From assembly GCA_900752115.1 (NCBI GenBank), contig CAADUC010000031.1, positions 1 through 26,396 on the forward strand: a stretch of 26,396 nucleotides of DNA. The letters are read 5' to 3'. This DNA comes from Clostridia bacterium. GTDB lineage: Bacteria; Bacillota; Clostridia; Oscillospirales; Acutalibacteraceae. Made by a program: the position numbers and the translations under genes. Positions 1 through 8,612 of this stretch are shown here, piece after piece; positions within the stretch are counted from its first letter, which is position 1; each line of letters begins with the position of its first letter. The notes below the pieces were generated by a model that saw nothing but the letters and a program-made list of their open reading frames with translations, was not told the DNA's origin and searched no databases.

Positions 1-2
1 CT

Positions 3-674
3 GACTATCGTCCTGCTCCGGTGGAGCATAAGGACGTGTTCGGTGTCACCTTCGAGCAGGGCCGCAACGAGCTTAAAATCAACGAGGAACTGCTGCAGAA
101 CATTGTGACGGAGAATAAGGAGCTGCCCGAGGATGCGAAACGCGATCTCATCATCTCTCTGATCGCGCTCAAGTATACGCAGTCGAACTCTGTGTGCTAT
201 GCGAAGGACGGACAGGCCATCGGAATCGGCGCGGGCCAGCAGAGCCGCATTCACTGCACGCGTCTTGCCGGCAACAAGGCCGATGTCTGGTACCTGCGCC
301 AGCATCCGAAGGTGCTCGGCCTCAAGTTCAAGGAGGGAATCCGCCGTCCTGACCGCGACAATACGATCGATGTCTATATCTCCGACGAGTATATGGATGT
401 GCTGGCCGACGGCGTATGGGAGCAGTTCTTTGCAGAGAAGCCCGAGCCGCTGACCCGTGAGGAGAAGCGTGCGTGGCTCGATACCATGACGGGTGTCTCC
501 CTCGGTTCCGACGCCTTCTTCCCGTTCGGCGACAACATCGAGCGCGCCCGCAAGAGCGGCGTGCAGTATGTGGCCGAGCCGGGCGGCTCGATCCGCGATG
601 ACAATGTCATTGAAACCTGCAACAGATATGGCATGACGATGGCCTTCATCGGTCTGCGTCTGTTCCACCACTGA
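3..674 (+). CDS. purH: AICAR formyltransferase (PurH-type transformylase domain), 3' part
   Basis: Phosphoribosylaminoimidazolecarboxamide formyltransferase transfers a formyl group from 10-formyl-THF to AICAR, the penultimate step of IMP synthesis in the cytosol. The frame is open to the left edge with no start, so this is a 3' fragment. The GTG at 21 has no ribosome site and lies inside the reading frame. Visible family motifs are KYTQSNSVCYAK (nucleotide-binding region), GAGQQSRIHCTRLAG, SDAFFPF and the C-terminal GLRLFHH. The segment WYLRQHPKV and the LRLFHH end look more like the C-terminal half of eukaryotic ATIC than like E. coli PurH. This matches the stand-alone formyltransferases of Clostridia, but the missing 5' part prevents deciding whether an IMP cyclohydrolase domain is fused. 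purD follows 97 bases downstream. Confidence 0.93.
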   Translation, partial: DYRPAPVEHKDVFGVTFEQGRNELKINEELLQNIVTENKELPEDAKRDLIISLIALKYTQSNSVCYAKDGQAIGIGAGQQSRIHCTRLAGNKADVWYLRQHPKVLGLKFKEGIRRPDRDNTIDVYISDEYMDVLADGVWEQFFAEKPEPLTREEKRAWLDTMTGVSLGSDAFFPFGDNIERARKSGVQYVAEPGGSIRDDNVIETCNRYGMTMAFIGLRLFHH

Positions 675-691
675 TACTTTTTGATACGCCG

Positions 692-746
692 GGGTTTCCC
701 GTCCGGAGCGCGCCCGTGCGGCCTCTCTGCGGCGGGAAACCCTTTT
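692..746 (+). terminator. Terminator-like hairpin between purH and purD
   Basis: GGGTTTCCCG (692-701) pairs perfectly with CGGGAAACCC (733-742) and is followed by TTTT. The 31-base loop is GC-rich and could form its own stem. The purD ribosome site begins only about 10 bases later, so this may be a partial terminator or a processing hairpin inside the pur operon rather than a full stop. No promoter was recognised between it and purD. Confidence 0.5.
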
Positions 747-771
747 GCGTGAAGAAGGAGGAAAATGTCTG

Positions 772-2037
772 ATGGATATTCTTGTGATTGGCGGCGGCGG
801 CCGTGAGCATGCCATTGTCCGCAAGCTGAAGGAGAGCCCGCGCACGGGAAAGCTGTACTGTGCGCCCGGCAACGGCGGTATCGCGAAGGATGCGGAATGC
901 GTTGCAATCTCTGCGATGGACATTCCTGCCGTTGTGGCCTTCGCGAAGGAAAAGAAGATTGATCTCGTTTTTGTCGCGCCCGACGATCCGCTTGCTGCCG
1001 GTATGGTCGACGCTCTCGAAAAAGAGGGGATCGCCGCCTTCGGTCCGCGCGCAAACGCGGCCGTCATTGAGGCCAGTAAGGTGTTCTCGAAGGATCTCAT
1101 GAAGCGCTACGGAATCCCGACGGCGCAGTACGAGGTTTTCTCCGATCCCGCCGAAGCCGTTGCATGGATTGAGAAGAACAATCGCTTCCCGATCGTGGTC
1201 AAGGCGGACGGTCTCGCTCTTGGCAAGGGAGTGCTCATCTGTTCCGATCTCGAGGCGGCAAAGGATGCGGTCAAGGAGATTATGGAGGACAAGGTGTTCG
1301 GTGCGTCCGGCAGCCGTGTTGTTGTCGAAGAATTCCTTACCGGCCCGGAGGTCTCTGTTCTGGCCTTCACCGACGGTCACTGCGTCAAGCCGATGGTTTC
1401 GAGCAAGGACCACAAGCGCGCTTTGGATAACGATGAGGGCCTCAACACGGGCGGTATGGGAACGATCAGCCCGAACCCGTATTACACGGATGCGATTGCC
1501 GAGGAGTGCATGAACACCATCTTCCTTCCCACGATCGAAGCGATGAAGAAGGAGGGGAGACCCTTCAAAGGCTGCCTCTACTTTGGTCTGATGATCACTC
1601 CGGACGGCCCGAAGGTGATCGAGTACAACGCGCGCTTCGGCGATCCGGAAACGCAGGTGGTTCTGCCGCGCCTGAAGACGGACTTTGTCGATATTGTGAT
1701 GGCTGTCGTTGAGGAGCGTCTCGCTGAGCTTCCGATCGAGTGGAGCGATGAAGCGTGCGCCTGTGTTGTCATGGCGTCCGGCGGCTATCCCGGTCATTAT
1801 GAAAAAGGTATTCCGATCGAGGGACTGGATGAGAACGGTCAGGTTGACGGCGCTGTTGTCTACCATGCCGGAACCGCTCTGCGGGACGGAAAGTTTGTTA
1901 CGAACGGCGGGCGCGTTCTCGGTGTGACCGCGACAGGGGAGACGCTCCCCGAAGCGCTCAAGAAGGCGTATGAGGCTGTCGGGCGCATTCATTGGGAAGG
2001 CGTTCATTTCCGTCACGATATTGGTGTGATAAAATAA
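772..2037 (+). CDS. purD: Phosphoribosylamine-glycine ligase (GARS)
   Basis: PurD ligates glycine to phosphoribosylamine using ATP, the second step of de novo purine synthesis, in the cytosol. The ATG at 772 is chosen because AAGGAGG lies at 755-761 with a 10-base spacer, and translation then begins MDILVIGGGGREHAI, the classic family N-terminus. The 421-residue length is normal. The ATP-grasp region shows FPIVVKADGLALGKGV, the signature GGMGTISPNPYY and the metal-binding end IEYNARFGDPETQ. It lies just downstream of the formyltransferase gene of the same pathway and upstream of glyA, which makes its glycine substrate. No anomaly was seen. Confidence 0.97.
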   Translation: MDILVIGGGGREHAIVRKLKESPRTGKLYCAPGNGGIAKDAECVAISAMDIPAVVAFAKEKKIDLVFVAPDDPLAAGMVDALEKEGIAAFGPRANAAVIEASKVFSKDLMKRYGIPTAQYEVFSDPAEAVAWIEKNNRFPIVVKADGLALGKGVLICSDLEAAKDAVKEIMEDKVFGASGSRVVVEEFLTGPEVSVLAFTDGHCVKPMVSSKDHKRALDNDEGLNTGGMGTISPNPYYTDAIAEECMNTIFLPTIEAMKKEGRPFKGCLYFGLMITPDGPKVIEYNARFGDPETQVVLPRLKTDFVDIVMAVVEERLAELPIEWSDEACACVVMASGGYPGHYEKGIPIEGLDENGQVDGAVVYHAGTALRDGKFVTNGGRVLGVTATGETLPEALKKAYEAVGRIHWEGVHFRHDIGVIK

Positions 2038-2047
2038 TTCTTTCCTG

Positions 2048-2076
2048 TTGCAATTTAACGCGATAAAGCGTATAAT
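2048..2076 (+). promoter_or_regulatory. Sigma-A promoter of glyA
   Basis: TTGCAA (2048-2053) and TATAAT (2071-2076) are separated by 17 bases, giving a start near 2083. The roughly 65-base leader holds two small hairpins: CGCGCAG/CTGCGCG at 2088-2107 and TGCATT/AATGCA at 2115-2128. They lie just ahead of the glyA ribosome site. Confidence 0.8.
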
Positions 2077-2147
2077 AGGGGAAGCGCCGCGCAGCGACGC
2101 CTGCGCGCTCAATCTGCATTTTAATGCATGGAAGGGGAATACCAAAG

Positions 2148-3398
2148 ATGTATCAGAATATGATGGATACCATCGGCTTTGTCCGCGCGGTGGATCCGGA
2201 GGTCGGTGCGGCCATGGCCGACGAGCTTGGCCGTCAGCGCCGCAACCTCGAGCTGATTGCCTCCGAGAACCTTGTTTCTCCCGCCGTTATGGCTGCGATG
2301 GGCAGCATTCTGACGAACAAGTATGCCGAGGGTTATCCGGGAAAGCGCTACTACGGCGGCTGTGAGTATGTCGACGTTGTGGAGAACATTGCCCGCGAGC
2401 GTGCCTGCCGTCTCTTCGGTGCAGAGCATGCGAATGTGCAGCCTCACTCCGGTGCGCAGGCGAACACAGCGGTCTACTTTGCGCTGCTCGAGCCCGGCGA
2501 TACAGTGATGGGTATGAGCCTTTCCGAAGGCGGCCATCTTACGCACGGTTCTCCGGTTAACCTGTCCGGCAAATATTTTAATTTTGTTCCTTACGGCGTC
2601 AACAGTGAGGGCTTCATCGATTATGAGAAGCTGCACGATCAGGCCATGCAGGTTAAGCCGAAGCTGATTGTTGCCGGCGCGAGCGCTTATCCGCGTGCCA
2701 TTGACTTCAAGAAGTTCCGTGAGATCTGCGACGACTGCGGTGCGCTTCTTATGGTTGATATGGCTCACATTGCCGGTCTGGTCGCTTCCGGTGATCACGC
2801 GAACCCGGTAGAGTGGGCGGATATTGTTACCACGACGACCCATAAGACGCTGCGTGGTCCCCGCGGCGGTCTCATTCTCTGCAAGGAGCAGTACGCCAAG
2901 GCGATTGACAAGGCGATTTTCCCCGGCACGCAGGGCGGCCCGCTTATGCACATTATTGCCGGTAAGGCTGTTTGCTTCGGCGAGGCTCTCAAGCCCGAGT
3001 TTAAGGAGTATGGCCATCGTGTCGCAGCGAACGCTCAGGCGCTTGCGAAAGGCCTGCTTTCCCGCGATGTCAAGCTTGTTTCCGGCGGTACGGACAACCA
3101 CCTCATGCTTGTTGACCTCACCGGTCTTGAACTGACCGGTAAGGAACTCGAGCACCGTCTTGACGCTGTTTATATTACGGCGAACAAGAATACCGTCCCG
3201 AACGAGCAGAGAAGCCCGTTCGTTACGAGCGGCCTGCGTCTCGGCACTCCCGCCGTTACGACGCGCAGCCTTGATGAGGGCGACATGGATCAGGTGGCCG
3301 AGTGCATTGCTCTGGCAATCCATGACTTTGAGAACAGCGAGGAGAAGATCCGCGCGATGGTGACGGCCATCTGCCAGAAGCATCCGCTGTACGAATAA
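2148..3398 (+). CDS. glyA: Serine hydroxymethyltransferase
   Basis: GlyA is a cytosolic PLP enzyme that interconverts serine plus THF with glycine plus 5,10-methylene-THF. The ATG at 2148 follows AAGGGGAA at 2132-2139; an earlier in-frame ATG at 2124 lacks a comparable site. The 416-residue protein has the N-terminal [14 protein letters not shown] and the Tyr-rich substrate motif [11 protein letters not shown]. It also has QPHSGAQAN and the PLP-lysine motif [14 protein letters not shown], with the lysine near residue 233. Length and motifs are complete. It has its own promoter despite lying 110 bases after purD. Its products feed PurD (glycine) and, through formyl-THF, the purine formyltransferases. 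Confidence 0.98.
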   Translation: MYQNMMDTIGFVRAVDPEVGAAMADELGRQRRNLELIASENLVSPAVMAAMGSILTNKYAEGYPGKRYYGGCEYVDVVENIARERACRLFGAEHANVQPHSGAQANTAVYFALLEPGDTVMGMSLSEGGHLTHGSPVNLSGKYFNFVPYGVNSEGFIDYEKLHDQAMQVKPKLIVAGASAYPRAIDFKKFREICDDCGALLMVDMAHIAGLVASGDHANPVEWADIVTTTTHKTLRGPRGGLILCKEQYAKAIDKAIFPGTQGGPLMHIIAGKAVCFGEALKPEFKEYGHRVAANAQALAKGLLSRDVKLVSGGTDNHLMLVDLTGLELTGKELEHRLDAVYITANKNTVPNEQRSPFVTSGLRLGTPAVTTRSLDEGDMDQVAECIALAIHDFENSEEKIRAMVTAICQKHPLYE

Positions 3399-3415
3399 GC
3401 ATACAACGAAACGGC

Positions 3416-3450
3416 GGGCCGGGGAGAGGAACTCTTCCCGGCCCGTTCTT
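3416..3450 (+). terminator. Terminator after glyA
   Basis: GGGCCGGG (3416-3423) pairs with CCCGGCCC (3437-3444). An inner AGAG/CTCT extension is present, and GTTCTT follows. The stem is strong but the T-tract is imperfect. Confidence 0.7.
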
Positions 3451-3729
3451 CATGTTTGTCTGTTTCCTATAGTGGCGTTTGTTTCAGTATATGAAAAGTT
3501 ATATAGCTTTACACGCGGAAAGAGCCGCTGGAGAGCAAGGATTATGCTGTAAAGCAGATATACTGTTCAGACAAAATGCGTTTTCTGTTTTTTCTTTCTG
3601 CTTTTGCCAGAACAGAATATGTTGATCGGAACGGTATTTGGCTGCGGCGAAGCAATCGATATGGTCCGCCGCAAAATGATTTCCTGCCCGGCAGGGGCAG
3701 CGCGATACCACAATGAGGGAGGATGAAGG
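3451..3729 (+). other. Gap between glyA and rarA, no confident gene
   Basis: Apart from the glyA terminator, this gap holds no recognisable RNA or protein gene. A 35-codon frame (ATG 3619, TGA 3724-3726) ends three bases before the rarA start, but it has no ribosome site and no recognisable product. No clear promoter for rarA was found. The rarA ribosome site (GAGGGAGGA, 3715-3723) closes the gap. Confidence 0.4.
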
Positions 3730-4995
3730 ATGGGTTCTCCGCTTGCGGACCGCATTCGTCCGCAGACTATCGACGATGTCGTCGGCCAGCGTCATCTGCT
3801 TGCCCCGGGCAAGGCGCTTCGGCGTATTATTGAGTCCGGGGAAATTCCGAATATGGTGTTTTACGGACCGCCCGGCGTCGGCAAGACGACGCTCGCGGCT
3901 TTGATTGCCCGGCAGACGAACAAAAAGCTGGTCAAGCTGAACGGAACAACAGCTTCGACCGCTGATATCCGTGAAGTGGTGTCGGGGCTTGGAGGCTTCG
4001 ACGCGATGAACGGCGTTCTGCTCTACCTTGATGAAATTCAATATTTTAACAAGAAACAGCAGCAGACGCTTCTTGAATTTTTGGAAAACGGGAGCATCAC
4101 GCTGATTGCCTCCACGACGGAAAACCCGTACTTCTATGTCTATAACGCGATTCTGAGCCGTTCCACGGTCTTTGAGTTTCGCTCTGTTGAACCGGAGGAA
4201 GTCGTGCGCGCTGTGCGCCGTGCTTTTGCGATTCTTTCGGAAGAGAGTGTAACGCCGCTCGAGGTGGATGAGAGCGTACCGGAGCTTATTGCCTCGGCCT
4301 GCGGAGGCGACGTGCGCAAGGCAATGAACGCCGTCGAGCTCAGCGTCCTTGCGGCGGAGACAACGCCGGAGGGAGTGCGGCGCGTCTTGCCTGAAAGCGC
4401 ACGGGAGCTGACGCAGCGCAGCGCTGTCCGGTATGACAAGGATGGGGACGAGCATTACGATCTTGTTTCCGCGTTTCAGAAATCCATGCGAGGCTCCGAC
4501 CCGGATGCAGCGATCTATTACCTTGCACGGCTGCTCGCTGCGGGGGATCTTTCTTCTGTCTGCCGCCGTTTGATGGTCTGTGCCTGTGAGGATGTGGGCC
4601 TTGCTTACCCGCAGATTATTCCGATTGTGAAGGCAGCCGTTGACGCGGCGCTGCAGATTGGCCTTCCGGAAGCGCGCCTGCCGCTGGCCGATGCAGTGAT
4701 TCTCGTCGCTGTCAGCCCGAAGTCGAATTCGGCGCACGACGCCATTAACCGCGCTATGGCGGATGTGGAAGCGGGAAAGGTCGGAAGAATTCCGCGCCAG
4801 CTGCAAAATAAGCACTTTGACGGGGAAGATAATCCGAAAAAAGGGCAATTCTATCTGTATCCGCACGAGTATCCGAATCATTGGGTGGCGCAGCAGTATC
4901 TGCCGGATCTTGTGGCCGGAACGCATTACTACGAGTGGGGAGACAATAAGACGGAGCAAAGCTTCCGCGGCTACTGGGAAAAGATTAAGCGCTGA
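3730..4995 (+). CDS. rarA: Replication-associated recombination protein A (AAA+ ATPase)
   Basis: RarA (MgsA/WHIP family) is a clamp-loader-like AAA+ ATPase acting at stalled replication forks. The ATG at 3730 follows GAGGGAGGA with a 6-base spacer. The 421-residue protein begins PLADRIRPQTIDDVVGQRHLL, a family hallmark. Walker A is GPPGVGKT at residues 46-53. Walker B and the adjacent motif are LLYLDEIQYFNKKQQ near 97-111, and the sensor region is STTENPYF near 128-135. The C-terminal half carries the family signatures CEDVGLA, NSAHDAIN and the terminal YLYPHEYPNHW. In most RarA proteins Walker B continues DE(I/V)HRFNK; here it reads DEIQYFNK, with the nucleotide-binding residues unchanged. 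It appears monocistronic. Confidence 0.95.
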   Translation: MGSPLADRIRPQTIDDVVGQRHLLAPGKALRRIIESGEIPNMVFYGPPGVGKTTLAALIARQTNKKLVKLNGTTASTADIREVVSGLGGFDAMNGVLLYLDEIQYFNKKQQQTLLEFLENGSITLIASTTENPYFYVYNAILSRSTVFEFRSVEPEEVVRAVRRAFAILSEESVTPLEVDESVPELIASACGGDVRKAMNAVELSVLAAETTPEGVRRVLPESARELTQRSAVRYDKDGDEHYDLVSAFQKSMRGSDPDAAIYYLARLLAAGDLSSVCRRLMVCACEDVGLAYPQIIPIVKAAVDAALQIGLPEARLPLADAVILVAVSPKSNSAHDAINRAMADVEAGKVGRIPRQLQNKHFDGEDNPKKGQFYLYPHEYPNHWVAQQYLPDLVAGTHYYEWGDNKTEQSFRGYWEKIKR

Positions 4996-5074
4996 AAAAA
5001 GAGCGGAAAAGGGTCGCATTTGTTTGCCTTTGGGGGAAGCAGAGCAATTTTGCGGTGATTCTGTCAAAAATCTC

Positions 5075-5103
5075 TTGTAAGTTTTCTCTGGAAATGGTAT
5101 CAT
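5075..5103 (+). promoter_or_regulatory. Promoter of the rubredoxin-fusion gene
   Basis: TTGTAA (5075-5080) and TATCAT (5098-5103) are 17 bases apart. A start near 5110 would give a leader of about 40 bases before the ATG at 5149. Confidence 0.65.
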
Positions 5104-5148
5104 GATGAAAGAATGCAGCGAATACTATTCTGTGGAGGTGAAGGATCC

Positions 5149-5805
5149 ATGAAAGATGAAGTGCTTTTCAGTCTGTCCTACGGGATGTATGCGATTGGAG
5201 TGAAGGACGAGAAAAGGCCCTCCGCATGTATTGTCAACACGGTATTTCAGGTGACAAACACGCCGAACATGGTAGCCGTCAGTATGAATCACAACAATTA
5301 CAGTCACGAGTGCATCAGAAAGACAGGACTGTTTACAGTGTCCGTTCTTTCCGAGGATACGCCCGGGACGGTGATCGGGGCGCTCGGTTTCAATTCGGGC
5401 CGGGACACGGATAAATTGGCGAACGTTCGTCATCGGGTGCTGGCTGAAGGAGTTCCCGTCATTAAGGAGAACGCTTGCTGCTGGTTCCTCTGCGAGGTGG
5501 TTACCAGTGTGGAGACGCCGACGCATACCGTTTTTATCGGCAAAGTGATTGCCGGCAGTGACAAGACTCGGGGCGTTCCCATGACATATGACTATTATCA
5601 TAAGGTGATTAAGGGTTCTGCTCCGCGTAATGCTCCTACCTACCGCTCCGCTCCCGCCGTGGACGGCGGAAGCGATGGGGAAGAGTGGGTTTGCACCGTT
5701 TGCGGGTATGTCTATAACGATCCCGACGTTCCCTTTGAAGAGCTTCCGGCTGATTGGGTGTGTCCGATTTGCGGAATGCCGAAATCAGCGTTTAAAAGAA
5801 AGTAA
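5149..5805 (+). CDS. High-molecular-weight rubredoxin (flavin reductase-rubredoxin fusion)
   Basis: The start at 5149 follows GGAGGTGAAGG (5133-5143); an upstream in-frame ATG at 5113 has no such site. Residues 1 to about 155 form an FMN-binding flavin reductase-like domain, with the split-barrel pattern [19 protein letters not shown] and [11 protein letters not shown]. After a short Pro/Ser/Gly linker, residues 179-218 form a rubredoxin iron site with CTVCGYVY and CPICG (four Cys). The same arrangement occurs in Moorella Hrb, which passes electrons from NAD(P)H to flavodiiron proteins for O2/NO defence. That role is inferred here, since no flavodiiron gene is in the window. The rubredoxin part is short (about 40 residues instead of about 52), with the segment between the two Cys pairs reduced. 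Confidence 0.88.
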   Translation: MKDEVLFSLSYGMYAIGVKDEKRPSACIVNTVFQVTNTPNMVAVSMNHNNYSHECIRKTGLFTVSVLSEDTPGTVIGALGFNSGRDTDKLANVRHRVLAEGVPVIKENACCWFLCEVVTSVETPTHTVFIGKVIAGSDKTRGVPMTYDYYHKVIKGSAPRNAPTYRSAPAVDGGSDGEEWVCTVCGYVYNDPDVPFEELPADWVCPICGMPKSAFKRK

Positions 5806-5821
5806 AATCGCATAAGAAAGC

Positions 5822-5863
5822 TCACTTCGCTGCGGGGTTCCGCAGCGGATGGGCTTTTTTTTT
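5822..5863 (+). terminator. Terminator after the rubredoxin fusion
   Basis: CGCTGCGG and CCGCAGCG form an 8-bp stem with a GGTT loop (about 5828-5847). An outer AAGCTC/GGGCTT pairing is also possible, followed by a run of nine T. Confidence 0.9.
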
Positions 5864-5943
5864 GAGTTTTTGCGAAAACAGCGGCAATTTTGCGGGAGTG
5901 ATCCCCCGCTGAAGTGTAAAACAAAAGGAAAAGAGGAGAGTAC

Positions 5944-7281
5944 ATGAAAAAAATCATCCAGGTCAATGAACGGCCGCCGCTCGGGCAGGCAATCCCGCTG
6001 AGCATTCAGCATATGTTTGCCATGTTCGGCGCGTCCGTTCTCGTCCCCACGCTGTTCCACATCGATCCTGCCGTTGTTCTGCTCATGAACGGTCTTGGCA
6101 CTCTGTTCTTCATCTTCATTACGAAGGCGAAGTCTCCTGCCTATCTTGGCTCAAGCTTTGCGTTTATTGCGCCTGCCCTGCTCGTCATGGCTCAGCATGG
6201 CTCCCCGTACGCTGATCCGCTGTTTTCGAACCCGACGGCGGAGGATACGGCCCGGCACATGGAAGCTTTCTCCTATGCGCAGGGCGGTTTTGTGGTCGTT
6301 GGCCTTTTGGGCTGTGTGCTGGCGCTTATTATCTACAAGTTTGGTTCCCGCTGGATTGACATTGTGCTTCCTCCCGCTGCGATGGGTCCGATTGTCGCTC
6401 TGATTGGCCTGGAGCTTGCCAGCAACGCTGCGGATACCGCCGGTTTGCTGCCCGGCTCGGGAGAAAGCGTCGACCCGCGCGGACTTGCTGTTTTCCTTGT
6501 AACGCTCGGCATTGCCGTGCTTGGTTCCATTCTGTTCCGCAAATTCTTCAGCGTGATTCCGGTGCTGATTGCGATCGTTGCCGGCTACGTGCTTGCGGCA
6601 ATTCTCGGGATTGTCGATTTTACCGCCGTGGGACAGGCCGGCATTGTGTCGCTGCCGCATTTCCAGCTTGCAAAGTTTGACTTGAATTCCATTCTGACCA
6701 TGGTCCCCGTGCTTCTCATTATTGCATCCGAACATATCGGCCATCAGATTGTTACCAGTAAAATTGTGGGCCGCGATTTGCTCAAGGATCCGGGTCTGCA
6801 CCGTTCGCTGCTCGGCGATAACATTTCCACCGCCGTGTCCGGCCTGATTGGTGCTGTACCGACGACGACGTACGGTGAGAACATCGGTGTTATGGCAATG
6901 ACGAAAGTGTACAGTGTGTGGGTAATTGGCGGTGCGGCCGTCCTCTCCATCGTGTGCGCCTTCATCGGCAAGTTCTCTGCGCTGATTTCGTCGATTCCCG
7001 GCCCGGTTATCGGAGGCATTTCTTTCCTGCTCTACGGCATGATTGGCGTGTCCGGACTGCGTATCCTTGTTGACTCCAAGGTGAACTTTGACCGTGCTCG
7101 TAACCAGGCGCTTACGGCCGTCGTGTTTGTGACGGGCCTCTCCGGCGTCACCGTGAATCTCGGCGGCATCGAGCTCAAGGGTATGGTGCTTGCCTGCATC
7201 GTCGGAATGCTCATGGGTCTGCTGTTCTACATCTTTGACAAGCTTCGTATCTCCAACGATCTCGAGGATAAGGCGGATTGA
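5944..7281 (+). CDS. uraA: Uracil permease (NCS2 family)
   Basis: This is a 445-residue integral membrane nucleobase/proton symporter of the NCS2 (UraA/PyrP) family, with hydrophobic segments throughout consistent with the family's 14 helices. GAGGAG lies at 5933-5938 ahead of the ATG. Diagnostic segments are IQHMFAMFGASVLVP near the N-terminus, SEHIGHQIVTSKIVGRDL, and TTTYGENIGVMAMTKVYS. The Glu of the first and the GEN of the last are known substrate/proton residues in UraA. The latter motif favours uracil over xanthine or uric acid. It stands alone between two terminators. The 138-base upstream region holds nested hairpins (5879-5911) but no PyrR-binding loop or promoter that I can recognise. 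Confidence 0.93.
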   Translation: MKKIIQVNERPPLGQAIPLSIQHMFAMFGASVLVPTLFHIDPAVVLLMNGLGTLFFIFITKAKSPAYLGSSFAFIAPALLVMAQHGSPYADPLFSNPTAEDTARHMEAFSYAQGGFVVVGLLGCVLALIIYKFGSRWIDIVLPPAAMGPIVALIGLELASNAADTAGLLPGSGESVDPRGLAVFLVTLGIAVLGSILFRKFFSVIPVLIAIVAGYVLAAILGIVDFTAVGQAGIVSLPHFQLAKFDLNSILTMVPVLLIIASEHIGHQIVTSKIVGRDLLKDPGLHRSLLGDNISTAVSGLIGAVPTTTYGENIGVMAMTKVYSVWVIGGAAVLSIVCAFIGKFSALISSIPGPVIGGISFLLYGMIGVSGLRILVDSKVNFDRARNQALTAVVFVTGLSGVTVNLGGIELKGMVLACIVGMLMGLLFYIFDKLRISNDLEDKAD

Positions 7282-7340
7282 TTCTGTACGGAGGATAGAT
7301 TCACTCGGCCGAAAACACCTGTTTGAGAATCTTATATAAG

Positions 7341-7390
7341 AAAACCGGCTCCTTTCTGAGCGTTCCCGCCCGGAAGAGAGCCGGTTTTTT
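7341..7390 (+). terminator. Terminator after uraA, possibly bidirectional
   Basis: AAAACCGGCTC (7341-7351) and GAGCCGGTTTT (7378-7388) form an 11-bp perfect stem with a 26-base loop and six T. The arms carry A- and T-runs, so it may also stop the convergent minus-strand panE-like gene. Confidence 0.85.
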
Positions 7391-7472
7391 GTGGGGAAAA
7401 TAGTTTAACTCCGTAATGCGGCAGCTTTCCCATACAGCAGCGAAACGGTCTGCTGCTTTTCAATATGAAGCA

Positions 7473-8483
7473 TTATGCGCGCGGGAAGCGGGAAAGATTT
7501 TCAAAACCCGGTTTTGCTTTGCCGTTTTCAATTTCACGGATGATGGCAACAATGGCGTCGTTGTACGGTGTTGCAATGCCGCAGCGGGCGGCCGTTCGGC
7601 AGACGGCCCCATTGATGGCGTCGATCTCGCAGGGCTTTCCTTTTTCGAGATCCTGCAGCATGCTTGCGCGCAGCAGGCGGTGAGGTTTGACCATGGCACG
7701 TACGACGGGACGGAGCAGGCGCTTTTTCAGGGAGCTGCGATAAGCGAGCAGCCCGGACAGAGAAACGCCGTGAAATTTCTCCATGACAACGCCTGCCGCC
7801 TTTGCGGTGCGGATACATTCGTTGGCGACCTCCTGCGCACAGGAGAGAGCCTGCGGATGAGCGGCAACCTCTCCGAAGGTAGCGCCCGTCACCGCCGACA
7901 TTCCGCTGAGCATCGAGTTGATCAGGAGTTTGGACCAGCGGATCCCCATGAGATTTACCGTAGCGGTGGTGGGGCCCATTGCAGAGAGCGTATCGCGCAC
8001 TTTGAGAACATCGTTGTCAATGACGCCGGCGCTTTTCCCAATGCTGAAAGTCAGCGCAGTAGGTTCCGAAGTCAGCTCCGATACGCCGGGCCCCTTCCAT
8101 TCTGCGCCCCATTCCACCGTGCAGCCGACGACATGATCTGCTCCCAGTGCGTCCTCGAGCACTGCCTCCGGAAGGCCGTTCTGCAGGGTGCAGACGATAG
8201 AATCGGGAGAGAGATGGGGCTTTAATTGTGTAAGAGCCTCTTGTGTTCCGGTCTGTTTGACCAGGAAGAAGACGAGATCATAGCACCCTTCCAGCTGATC
8301 AGGCGTGAAAGCGCGTACAGGCTGAATGAAATCGACGGTGCCGGTGATGTGTGCTCCGTCGCGGTTCAGCGCATCGACATGCGCACGGTTGCGTGCAATC
8401 AGATCGGCAGCAATCCCGGCCTTTGCCAGGTAGGCCCCCAGAACAGTGCCGAGCGAACCGGCGCCATAAATCGCAATTCTCAT
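7473..8483 (-). CDS. panE: 2-dehydropantoate 2-reductase family protein
   Basis: Ketopantoate reductases use NADPH to make pantoate for CoA synthesis. The ATG is at 8483 because GAGGAGGC lies 7 bases upstream (8491-8498) and translation then begins MRIAIYGAGSLGTVLGAYLA, the GxGxxG Rossmann motif. The 336 residues include FFLVKQTGT, LQNGLPEAVL, the catalytic-lysine segment WSKLLINSMLSGM, and SMLQDLEKGKPCEIDAINGA near the C-terminus. All are typical of PanE/ApbA. No other pantothenate gene is adjacent, and paralogues with other 2-keto acid substrates exist, so the substrate is inferred. The gene stands alone on the minus strand, divergent from transketolase. Confidence 0.87.
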   Translation of the reverse strand: MRIAIYGAGSLGTVLGAYLAKAGIAADLIARNRAHVDALNRDGAHITGTVDFIQPVRAFTPDQLEGCYDLVFFLVKQTGTQEALTQLKPHLSPDSIVCTLQNGLPEAVLEDALGADHVVGCTVEWGAEWKGPGVSELTSEPTALTFSIGKSAGVIDNDVLKVRDTLSAMGPTTATVNLMGIRWSKLLINSMLSGMSAVTGATFGEVAAHPQALSCAQEVANECIRTAKAAGVVMEKFHGVSLSGLLAYRSSLKKRLLRPVVRAMVKPHRLLRASMLQDLEKGKPCEIDAINGAVCRTAARCGIATPYNDAIVAIIREIENGKAKPGFENLSRFPRA

Positions 8484-8538
8484 AGAAATAGCCTCCTCTG
8501 TGTGAGTTGGCAGAAGCAAAGACTTTCTGCGCTTTTTG

Positions 8539-8567
8539 ATCGTAGCACCCGGGCGCATGTCTGTCAA
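8539..8567 (-). promoter_or_regulatory. Promoter of the panE-like gene
   Basis: On the minus strand, TTGACA (8567-8562) and TACGAT (8544-8539) are spaced by 17 bases. They lie about 55 bases upstream of the start codon. Confidence 0.8.
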
Positions 8568-8612
8568 GCGCTCAGCCTCTTCCAAGGAGAGGAGGTTTGG
8601 GAGAAAACGAAA

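Noticed and set aside
646..2145. Long open frame on the minus strand opposite purD
   Set aside because: It is the shadow of a clear purD gene, with no ribosome site and a composition unlike a real protein. The same holds for the long antisense frames at 2121-3383, 3499-5103, 9472-10740, 11764-13446 and 25131-26108 (plus), and for 17291-18352 opposite ftsH.
2083..2147. Glycine or THF riboswitch ahead of glyA
   Set aside because: The leader is only about 65 bases with two small hairpins, too short for these riboswitches, and their conserved cores are not seen.
3619..3726. 35-codon frame ending just before rarA
   Set aside because: There is no ribosome site and no recognisable product. The close spacing to rarA is interesting, but it is not evidence of translation.
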